From Bacteroidales bacterium UBA6828 (GTDB lineage Bacteria > Bacteroidota > Bacteroidia > Bacteroidales > Paludibacteraceae): a stretch of DNA of 11,024 bases. The notes under the pieces were generated by a model. The model had not been told where the DNA came from. It did no database searches and saw only the letters and a program-made list of their open reading frames with translations. The position numbers were made by a program, and so were the translations under genes. Positions 5,394 to 11,024 of the stretch are shown piece after piece. The stretch covers positions 9,846 to 20,869 of the forward strand of contig DKEG01000061.1 in assembly GCA_002452095.1 (NCBI GenBank), written 5' to 3'. The stretch's first letter is position 1. Each line of letters opens with the position of its first letter.

Positions 5394-6863
5394 TTATTTG
5401 TTATAATACCAAGCAGGACTCCACACTTTGTGATTACTTAGGTAAATTAATATATCACGATCACATTGTCCATCTCTTGTATCAAGGCGTTCCTTATCTA
5501 ATTTATTATAATACTCTTTTCCACCCGCTAATAAACACAACCTTTCAATTGCCCAAACAGTTTTACGAACACTATTCTGATAGCCCCCCCAATACATCCA
5601 ATATAAGGATTGGAACCGTCTCTCACGTTTATCATAATATTTAGGGGACAAACATATAGATTCCCAAGATTTTAATTCATCCACATTTAGACTTTTACCA
5701 GCATTTGGAGAATATGAAATTAAACGATATACAAGTGAATAATATAGTCCCAATTTATCATAAAAATAGTAAAATGCTTCTTCAACATTCTCCATTTGTC
5801 CTTGGTGTGCATTAAAATATTGTATTGCTTGTGGAACTATACTATCAAATAAGACCTGAAAACGCGAATCTGCAAATGGAACAAGAGTTATATTCGACAA
5901 TTTCTCCATATTTTGCTTTGGAATTTGTAGATGTACACCACTTTTCCACTCACCATAATTAGGAAAAGGGTCTAACGATAAAGAAATCATCCACTCATAC
6001 GTAAAAAATAACTCTGGCCACATTCTTGGTATTTCAGGATATACAAAACCCAAATTATCGGAAATCAACATACAAGTTCGGCGCTCAATATTTTGTTGGA
6101 TGCTTTGTCGAAGTTCTTGCCTTACGCATGAAAAATCCGCATAGGTTCTATACTCATAAAAAGCATTACGTTCTTTATCATAGAAGATCTTTACGTTTGG
6201 AACCTCAAAACCAATTTTTTCAAGATGCTCTACTTGCTTTTCATCTATAGATATAGACGACAAATAATTATCCATCATTTTTATCAAATTATCTCCATTT
6301 TCATTCCGTTTACAAGTAATTTTCCCTATAGCCAAACCATCTATTTGTACATTCTGAATATCCAACGTGTATGTATATAAGTCGTTCTTTTCCACGAATT
6401 CATTCACTAATGTAAACAGATGATTGAGGGCTTTTTTTGTATTGGCGATGTTCATCTCCAACATTCGTTTTTCCTGCGTCAGCAATGCACCACTCAGTTC
6501 GCAAGACGAACCTTTGCTTTTGGCATACGAAATCAGTTTGTTCACCGAAACCGTAGCCCGCAACGTTATGGACAACAAAGCAGAATCCAATTCCGTCACA
6601 TTGATTTCTTCATACGAACTGATACTACCATTGCTGATAGTTACAATCTCATCTTTTACTACCGAGTCGTTCAGTATTTCCGTATTGGCGGACACAAAAC
6701 ACCCGAAGGCTTGTTCGATGGCACTACGCAGGGCAACGTGCGTGGCTTCTTCTTTGGTGGCACCGTCACCAGACACGACCAAGGTTACTTCTTCCACTCC
6801 TTGAGCGGAAAGCATGGATATGCTCATCAGGCACACCCATACAAAAGACATCAATTTCTTCAT
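5394..6863 (-). CDS. Exported protein with FlgT-N/LPP20-like N-terminal domain
   Basis: 489 residues with a signal peptide (MKKLMSFVWVCLMSISMLSA, cut before Gln21). Residues about 22-120 carry the pattern GDGATKEEATHVALRSAIEQ...FVSANTEILNDSV...SNGSISSYEEI...ITLRATVSVNKL, which matches the N-terminal domain seen in FlgT and related outer-membrane-assembly proteins. FlgT itself belongs to the Vibrio flagellar basal body, but no flagellar gene is here, so only the fold is implied. Residues ~125-180 are helical; the rest (180-489) is unrecognised, rich in Tyr, Trp and Phe. DNA composition changes sharply inside the gene: the 5' part has GC like its neighbours, the 3' two-thirds is AT-rich (16/60 GC in 5701-5760 against 29/60 in 6541-6600). 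Third gene of the operon; the 58-nt gap before it holds degenerate heptamers. Confidence 0.85.
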   Translation of the reverse strand: MKKLMSFVWVCLMSISMLSAQGVEEVTLVVSGDGATKEEATHVALRSAIEQAFGCFVSANTEILNDSVVKDEIVTISNGSISSYEEINVTELDSALLSITLRATVSVNKLISYAKSKGSSCELSGALLTQEKRMLEMNIANTKKALNHLFTLVNEFVEKNDLYTYTLDIQNVQIDGLAIGKITCKRNENGDNLIKMMDNYLSSISIDEKQVEHLEKIGFEVPNVKIFYDKERNAFYEYRTYADFSCVRQELRQSIQQNIERRTCMLISDNLGFVYPEIPRMWPELFFTYEWMISLSLDPFPNYGEWKSGVHLQIPKQNMEKLSNITLVPFADSRFQVLFDSIVPQAIQYFNAHQGQMENVEEAFYYFYDKLGLYYSLVYRLISYSPNAGKSLNVDELKSWESICLSPKYYDKRERRFQSLYWMYWGGYQNSVRKTVWAIERLCLLAGGKEYYNKLDKERLDTRDGQCDRDILIYLSNHKVWSPAWYYNK

Positions 6864-6876
6864 TTTTGACTATTTA

Positions 6877-6911
6877 GTTCATTATTCTTGATTCTTGATC
6901 CTTTGTTCATT
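6877..6911. repeat. Degenerate heptamer tract between operon genes
   Basis: Five 7-nt units on the plus strand: GTTCATT, ATTCTTG, ATTCTTG, ATCCTTT, GTTCATT. The outer GTTCATTAT copies are exactly 28 nt (4 units) apart. It fills most of the gap between the second and third genes of the envelope operon. Confidence 0.6.
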
Positions 6912-6921
6912 ATCCCAACCA

Positions 6922-7923
6922 TTACCATCTCCTAACGACACTATTGACCATTTCGGGCAAGTGATTGCCGACAGCCACACCGATTTCACGAATCATATCC
7001 ATACGCTGTTTGCGCAGTTGCACATTGTCGTTGTATTGTTGCACACGCAAGTTCCATTCGCGTTCGTCCACCTCTTTGGCACGGGCTTTCTGTTCGGCTT
7101 CCTCCGCCGCTTTCTTGGCTGCAATACTGCGCTCTTGCGCACGCAGGGTCTTCTCTATCTCCCGAGCCAACACATCGGCTTGGGCGGCAGCATTAGAGTG
7201 CGGGTTAATCTTAAGCAGATAATCGTACGCCTTGGCTGCCTGTTCATAGTTATGTTTCATATTCCATGCGGCTTGTGCCTGTTTGAGCCAGACTTGCGCT
7301 TCATCGTCTATCTCCACCTGATAGAGAGCCAGTGCCTTGGCTTGGGCTTGCGTATAGCAATCGTAGCACTCTTGCGGCACAGCCAATAGGGCGGCGATGG
7401 CTTCTTTGCGCTGTCCCATTTGCGCTCTATGGTCGGCATTAGTAAGAATGTCGACGCAATGATTGGTATAATAGTCCGTTATCTGTGTTTTGGCTTCGGC
7501 AACAAGCGACCGTATTTTCTCGTTTTGGGGAGACAAGCGTTTATATGCCTGTATCTGTGCCTTTGTTTCCGACACGCCGATACCGGCAACAGGGATAGTG
7601 GTTTTGCCAAACACACGATTGTCAATAGCATCACCGATAGTGATGGTAACCTCCAATTTCTCGGATATCTTGGGCGGATTGGAAGGCATCACATCGCGCC
7701 CGGTGATATTCACTTTTGCCGAGATAACAAAGCGGTCGGACAATCCGCTCGTTACCCCATTGTCGGTGAGTATCTGTTCCAAGCGGTTTTCCAACTGCAG
7801 GCGTGCTTCCTCGGGGATATGCTCATATTCGGGTTGCACTGCCGTGATGGACAATGACATATCTTGCGCACAAAGGGCGCCTGCCATACACAGGACGGCA
7901 AATAAAAAGACCGGTCGTTTCAT
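6922..7923 (-). CDS. Exported protein with CsgG-like N-terminus, TPR-like repeats and coiled coil
   Basis: 333 residues. Signal peptide MKRPVFLFAVLCMAGALCA, cut before Gln20. Residues 21-155 alternate strands and helices (RLQLENRLEQILTDNGV, then SDRFVISAKVNIT, then KLEVTITIGDAI), a layout like the small-molecule-free CsgG/LpoB type domain; this is a structural guess. Residues 155-245 hold helical hairpins resembling TPR units (QRKEAIAALLAVP; NYEQAAKAYDYLLKINPHS). Residues 250-300 are a charged Ala/Glu/Lys/Arg coiled coil (IAAKKAAEEAEQKARAKEVD), with a helical end. The start is supported by AGGAG (7933-7937) 9 nt upstream. The previous gene stops one nucleotide before this ATG, so the pair is surely co-transcribed. 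Likely a periplasmic scaffold in the complex; I do not recognise a named family. Confidence 0.85.
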   Translation of the reverse strand: MKRPVFLFAVLCMAGALCAQDMSLSITAVQPEYEHIPEEARLQLENRLEQILTDNGVTSGLSDRFVISAKVNITGRDVMPSNPPKISEKLEVTITIGDAIDNRVFGKTTIPVAGIGVSETKAQIQAYKRLSPQNEKIRSLVAEAKTQITDYYTNHCVDILTNADHRAQMGQRKEAIAALLAVPQECYDCYTQAQAKALALYQVEIDDEAQVWLKQAQAAWNMKHNYEQAAKAYDYLLKINPHSNAAAQADVLAREIEKTLRAQERSIAAKKAAEEAEQKARAKEVDEREWNLRVQQYNDNVQLRKQRMDMIREIGVAVGNHLPEMVNSVVRRW

Positions 7924-7924
7924 A

Positions 7925-8875
7925 CTATTTCTCTCCTAATACAATGTTGGCTTCACCCAAACCGCGCACCATCACTTTGGCGGTGATTTGGTATTGTTGT
8001 TGCAGGTATTTACGCAGCCGGGTGGCAAAAGCACGTGCGTCCACAGCCCTGCCGTTCCCGTCGAAGAAAGGAATACGCACTTGCTCGAACTGCGCCATGG
8101 TCTCGGTGGCGTCTGTCAGGTTGAACGCACCGTTAACGGTGCTCTCGGCAAGCCAATTCTGAATACAATCCAACAGTTCTTCGCCGTTGTATTCCGTCTC
8201 CAAGTTGTTTTCCCAACTATCCCAGCAGCGGACAGTCATCACTATCTCGCGTCCGTTGGCTTGCAGGTCGGCATAGTATTGCGTCATTTGCGTATCAAAG
8301 CCGGCAATCTTTTGCAATACGGCGTTTTCCAGCAGTTGGGGAATAAGGTCTTGTGAGACATCGCTTGTACCCGATGCCGTGGCAATACGCTTGCTTGTAT
8401 AGGCATCGAATGCTTCCAGAGTGAAAGTTACGGAATGTCCGTCCTGCGCCTTGTTCACCTGCCAGCCAAGTTGGATAATGATGTCCGACTTGGTGCGGCG
8501 TTTGAGCATATCCAGCGGACTCTCTACCAGCGTTGCGCCCGTGCTGCTCATTGCCACATTGTCTTCCGCCATGCGGCTTTGCATAGCCTTGAACTCCTGC
8601 TCGCAGTCTTTCAGACTGTAGCCCAGTCCGGTGAGCAGTTCGCCCACCTTGCTGACCACCCCGCCCAATTCAGTATCTTCGCGGAAAGCAGTGGGATAAT
8701 CGGGAACCACCACCTGCACACCCTGATTGAGGTAGGTGGTTGTGAAATAACGTTGAGCGCACCAGTTATCGCTCGGTAAGATCATAAGGGTTGGTTTCTT
8801 CTCTTGCGCCGCCATCAAGGGCAATGCTACCAGGCAGACGAGAAGCAGGCTGTTTTTCAATAGTACCTTTGCCAT
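7925..8875 (-). CDS. Exported protein, DUF6175-like
   Basis: 316 residues from the ATG at 8875, chosen because MAKVLLKNSLLLVCLVALPL is a clean signal peptide cut before Gln24; ATGs at 8884 and 8929 only lengthen the n-region. Residues 28-190 run strand-helix-strand with KPTLMILPSDNW, a long helix LGGVVSKVGELLTGLGYSL, then SDIIIQLGWQV and SVTFTLEAFDAYTSKRIATA, the order expected for a CsgG/LpoB-like domain. Residues 205-316 form a second domain (EIVMTVRCWDSW...YQITAKVMVRGLGEANIVL). It resembles what is annotated as DUF6175 in Bacteroidales; that name is from memory and not checked. First gene of the envelope operon. It is preceded by about 400 nt of leader carrying the structured RNA, which makes it the likely regulated entry gene. 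Role unknown; probably periplasmic or outer-membrane associated. Confidence 0.85.
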   Translation of the reverse strand: MAKVLLKNSLLLVCLVALPLMAAQEKKPTLMILPSDNWCAQRYFTTTYLNQGVQVVVPDYPTAFREDTELGGVVSKVGELLTGLGYSLKDCEQEFKAMQSRMAEDNVAMSSTGATLVESPLDMLKRRTKSDIIIQLGWQVNKAQDGHSVTFTLEAFDAYTSKRIATASGTSDVSQDLIPQLLENAVLQKIAGFDTQMTQYYADLQANGREIVMTVRCWDSWENNLETEYNGEELLDCIQNWLAESTVNGAFNLTDATETMAQFEQVRIPFFDGNGRAVDARAFATRLRKYLQQQYQITAKVMVRGLGEANIVLGEK

Positions 8876-8949
8876 AAATACCATGTGTATTTTTGTAGGC
8901 AGACGGCTCCTGTGTTGCCCGATTAACAATAAAACAGATTTGGTACAGA

Positions 8950-9273
8950 CACAAAGAAAGCGTGGAGCCTTATCTTTTGCTTATTCTCCACTTAGAGGTT
9001 CCGGAAAGACCCTTGCAACAAGAACAAACAATATACGCCCACGCCCGATATGCAGAACCGCCGCACCAGAAGGCGCGGGCACTCATTACATACCACGGGG
9101 CATCTACTGCCTCCTGCTTTGGGTCGCGAAATTTTCCGGATTTCTAAGTGCCAAAACAAGCGCATATAAACGCCTTTTATTATGTCTGCAAAGCAAGGTG
9201 TTCGGCAAACGGGCGTGCGGCTATCGTTGTTCCAACGACCTCAGCCCACCCGCAAAGCCCTCCCCAACTTCAC
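8950..9273 (-). ncRNA. Structured RNA: leader of the envelope operon or stand-alone ncRNA
   Basis: Minus-strand RNA expected from the promoter at 9278-9309. Helices found by eye, plus coordinates: 9244-9252 with 9210-9218 (8 of 9 pairs), enclosing hairpin 9233-9238/9224-9229; 9205-9210 with 9184-9189; then a long-range helix 9143-9150 with 8989-8996 (8 bp), 9133-9140 with 9000-9007 (8 bp) and, after a 7-nt bulge, 9121-9125 with 9008-9012 (5 bp). Inside it is one long arm: 9098-9103/9041-9046, 9088-9094/9047-9053, and 9072-9078/9061-9067 capped by UUCU. Several pairs are G-U only on the minus strand (they would be A-C on plus), which fixes the strand. A last hairpin, 8986-8991/8962-8967, is followed by U-rich sequence (8953-8961) like a terminator. 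No known RNA family was recognised. Ends are estimates. Confidence 0.55.
8953..8991 (-). terminator. Terminator-like hairpin at the end of the structured RNA
   Basis: GUGGAG (8986-8991) pairs with CUCCAC (8962-8967) around an 18-nt A-rich loop and is followed by CGCUUUCUUU. The 3 nt at 8989-8991 are also used by the long-range helix (8989-8996), so the two structures exclude each other in part. It could end a free ncRNA or act as an attenuator before the operon; the U run is interrupted, so termination may be partial. Confidence 0.4.
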
Positions 9274-9277
9274 ACCG

Positions 9278-9309
9278 CAAAATTACAATAATTATTTCAA
9301 ACGCACAAA
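9278..9309 (-). promoter_or_regulatory. Bacteroidota-type promoter for the structured RNA and envelope operon
   Basis: On the minus strand: TTTG (9306-9309), 20 nt, TAATTTTG (9278-9285). This is the best promoter match upstream of the operon; no other CAAAnnTA (minus -7 box) was found between it and 8876. Start of transcription is expected near 9273, giving a leader of about 400 nt if the RNA continues into the first gene. Confidence 0.7.
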
Positions 9310-9618
9310 TGGCAGTTAATTTTTCCAAAAGAAATACGAAAAAACAATGCTACGCAGTGCGAAAGAAATTAAGGAAACAAAAGAAAATATGTAACGTCAG
9401 TTCGATATGATTTGGGAAATATAAATTTATGGTTAATTTGTGGTAATACGGCGTAGCCGTCCGTTCAATAAAGTCCCGCTAATGCCGATTTGTAGTCAAT
9501 TCAATGGCAATTCGTGTTTGCAGTAGTAGTTGCTATACTATTATCTGTTGTTTAATAGTTGTTGTCAGTTGTTGACCTACAAACTCTTTCGCTATACTGA
9601 ACCGATGCTATGCAGAAT
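9310..9618. other. Intergenic stretch downstream of the PagL-like gene
   Basis: AT-rich and without a credible gene. It contains a short perfect hairpin ACGGC-GTA-GCCGT (9448-9460) and an AT-rich inverted repeat CTATTA/TAATAG (9538-9543 with 9553-9558). Neither has a convincing T tail on the minus strand, so no clear terminator for the PagL-like gene is visible and read-through toward the RNA promoter is possible. Confidence 0.4.
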
Positions 9619-10842
9619 TTACAGCCAGACACCTATACCCAAAGAAACAAACTCGACTTTGGTCAGATGGGCTTTCATAGTACCCTGTACGAACAGATGC
9701 CACGGGAGACGATAGCGCAAGGCTATCTGCGTATAGAGCCAGCCGTCGGGATAGCCCGCCGAGCCTGCACGGAGCAGGTCATATTTGTAGAAAATGCCTT
9801 TATCGAGCCGCCCGTTTTCCGTCTGACGGGCTTCGTCAGCGGGCTCCAGGTTCTTGACCGGATCGAGCAGATAAACACCGAAATGGAAACCTGCCGTAAA
9901 CCGCCCGATAACAAACTCGGGCTGCAGGCTGACGCCCAACCGCCAGCAGTCGGCACCATCGGTGCGAGCCGCAGCGAGATTGGTCTTATTGAAATAGGTA
10001 TCGCGGCGGATATACGACCCGTCGTAGAACACGTCCACTCCCCCACCCAAGCGGAAGATCCGGTGCGCCCGCCAGTAAGCCGCCAGTTGCATCTCGCAGG
10101 CGAAGAAAGTCTGCCGGTCGCGGTAATAGACCTGCCTGCCGCCCGCAGCAAAAGCCAACTCCACCTCCCAGCGTTTCTTTAGTTCGGTCTTGCTTGTCGA
10201 GACCGGGGATGTAGTGCTTTGCGGCGTATAGCGCACGCCTATATCGCCCCCAAAAATGTTATAACCCGAGTTGGGCTGCACCATACTGCCGTTGCTGATA
10301 TGGTACCACCCCGCAGAAACAGGGATACTCCACCCGTGGCTGACAGGAAACTCCATATAAAATGCCTCGGGGAAATAGAAATTGAAGACGCTACCGATGC
10401 TCTTGTTGGCATTGGTTAGGTCTTGGTACAGATGTCCCTCGGGGACGGTATTGCGATAGGTCTTGGTAACGAATGCCGCACCGATACCCGGACGGAGACC
10501 GAGGACGAAATGCGGGCAGCGCACCAACGGAACATCCATAAAAACATAAGGTGTAACGGCACTGCCGAGGAGCGTCTTGTCGCCGAGATACCAGTAGCCG
10601 AGTGCCACGCCGAGCGAAGCATCGTTCCAGTCGTGCAACGCACGCCAATCGGGGCGGAAAGCCACAGCGAACTCGCCGCCCATAGACGGACCGACCCACT
10701 GCCCTTTCCTACCGAGCATATCGTCCACTTTGCCGTCGGGCATAATCGCCCCCGCACGGAAAGACAGGCGGTAGTCGGTATCCAACGCAAAAAGCGGGAG
10801 ACACCAAAGCAAACAAGCCCATATCACGCTATGCCGTTTCAT
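9619..10842 (-). CDS. PagL-like acyloxyacyl hydrolase (lipid A deacylase family), outer membrane
   Basis: 407 residues from the ATG at 10842, which gives a signal peptide (MKRHSVIWACLLWCLPLFA) and sits just after a promoter; the in-frame ATG at 10881 would lie inside that promoter. The body alternates amphipathic strands with aromatic ends and finishes ...VEFVSLGIGVWL, as for an outer-membrane beta-barrel. The PagL active-site motif is present as GWYHISNGS with His181, Ser183 and oxyanion-type Asn184. In Pseudomonas PagL the third residue is Glu, 12 residues after Ser; the equivalent here is Asn195 (NSGYN), as I believe is common in Bacteroidota homologues. Much longer than classical PagL (~150-170 residues), with a second barrel-like half (about 217-407). 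Predicted to remodel lipid A acyl chains; activity is unproven. Monocistronic as far as visible. Confidence 0.8.
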   Translation of the reverse strand: MKRHSVIWACLLWCLPLFALDTDYRLSFRAGAIMPDGKVDDMLGRKGQWVGPSMGGEFAVAFRPDWRALHDWNDASLGVALGYWYLGDKTLLGSAVTPYVFMDVPLVRCPHFVLGLRPGIGAAFVTKTYRNTVPEGHLYQDLTNANKSIGSVFNFYFPEAFYMEFPVSHGWSIPVSAGWYHISNGSMVQPNSGYNIFGGDIGVRYTPQSTTSPVSTSKTELKKRWEVELAFAAGGRQVYYRDRQTFFACEMQLAAYWRAHRIFRLGGGVDVFYDGSYIRRDTYFNKTNLAAARTDGADCWRLGVSLQPEFVIGRFTAGFHFGVYLLDPVKNLEPADEARQTENGRLDKGIFYKYDLLRAGSAGYPDGWLYTQIALRYRLPWHLFVQGTMKAHLTKVEFVSLGIGVWL

Positions 10843-10850
10843 ACCGAGGA

Positions 10851-10881
10851 CAAAGGTACTGCTTTTTTGCGAGATACACAA
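10851..10881 (-). promoter_or_regulatory. Promoter of the PagL-like gene, nearly leaderless
   Basis: On the minus strand: TTG (10879-10881), 20 nt, TACCTTTG (10851-10858). Transcription should begin some 4-7 nt after the box, at about 10844-10847, only a few nt before the ATG at 10842, leaving no room for a ribosome-binding site. Confidence 0.65.
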
Positions 10882-10887
10882 CCGAAT

Positions 10888-10919
10888 ATAGAAAGATAGA
10901 ATGATAGAAAGATAGAAGC
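10888..10919. repeat. Octamer tandem repeat upstream of the PagL-like gene
   Basis: Four 8-nt units on the plus strand: ATAGAAAG, ATAGAATG, ATAGAAAG, ATAGAAGC. It lies just upstream of the -33 element of the PagL-like gene promoter. The remaining sequence to the window end (10920-11024) shows no gene or promoter I can support. Confidence 0.85.
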
Positions 10920-11024
10920 AAGGCGGCGGATAATGGCGTCGAATACCTCCACTGCAAATTGTCTGAATCCGCTATTATGTTGTCTTATCCTTATGCTATC
11001 AGGTCTATGTCATTCGTATGTGAT

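Noticed and set aside
5394..6863. Assignment of the FlgT-N-like protein as flagellar FlgT
   Set aside because: Only the N-terminal domain matches; there are no flagellar neighbours, and this domain is used in other envelope proteins.
8883..9410. 175-residue plus-strand open frame across the leader and promoter region
   Set aside because: It runs antisense to the predicted RNA and through its promoter, has no recognisable domain or start signal, and ends in low-complexity Lys-rich sequence. The RNA structure with minus-specific G-U pairs explains the region better.
9448..9460. Hairpin ACGGC-GTA-GCCGT as terminator of the PagL-like gene
   Set aside because: The stem is only 5 bp, it is 160 nt from the stop codon and has no T tract on the minus strand.

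Overview
The window looks like a Bacteroidota (most likely Bacteroidales) chromosome. Supporting signs are promoters of the TTG/TTTG-N20-TAnnTTTG type, signal peptides that leave an N-terminal Gln on the mature protein, a very large type I signal peptidase, the dapB-lepB-wbqC neighbourhood, and a two-copy-hairpin-free, gene-dense layout with every recognised gene on the minus strand. No tRNA, rRNA, CRISPR array, transposase or phage gene is visible.

There are three transcription blocks, read right to left. (1) A PagL-like outer-membrane lipid A deacylase (9619-10842) has its own promoter so close to the ATG that the mRNA should be almost leaderless. (2) A good promoter at 9278-9309 starts a transcript whose first ~320 nt (about 9273-8950) fold into an elaborate structure that is strand-specific in its G-U pairs. 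It is followed by a five-gene cell-envelope operon (8875-4119): a DUF6175-like exported protein, a coiled-coil/repeat exported protein, a FlgT-N-like exported protein, a cysteine-loaded integral membrane protein and a small exported protein. The genes are tightly packed (1-nt gap to 17-bp overlap) and end at a strong hairpin (4026-4060). I recognise no named system here; the gene products look like a periplasm/outer-membrane complex. (3) A housekeeping operon, dapB-lepB-wbqC-ilvE (3747-25), starts from a promoter at 3812-3842 with a perfect 20-bp palindrome in its 5' leader.

A second theme is a scattered family of degenerate 7-nt and 8-nt tandem repeats at six places: the 3' end of ilvE, the whole wbqC-ilvE junction, twice inside dapB, between two operon genes, and upstream of the PagL-like gene. 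The two dapB tracts are translated as NAQC-type heptads in surface segments of an otherwise intact enzyme, and their sequence variants fall exactly where a perfect repeat would create a stop codon.

The most interesting items are the structured RNA at 8950-9273, the repeat tracts inside dapB, and the uncharacterised envelope operon with its 22-cysteine membrane protein. All assignments are from reading the sequence; no database search or folding program was run.
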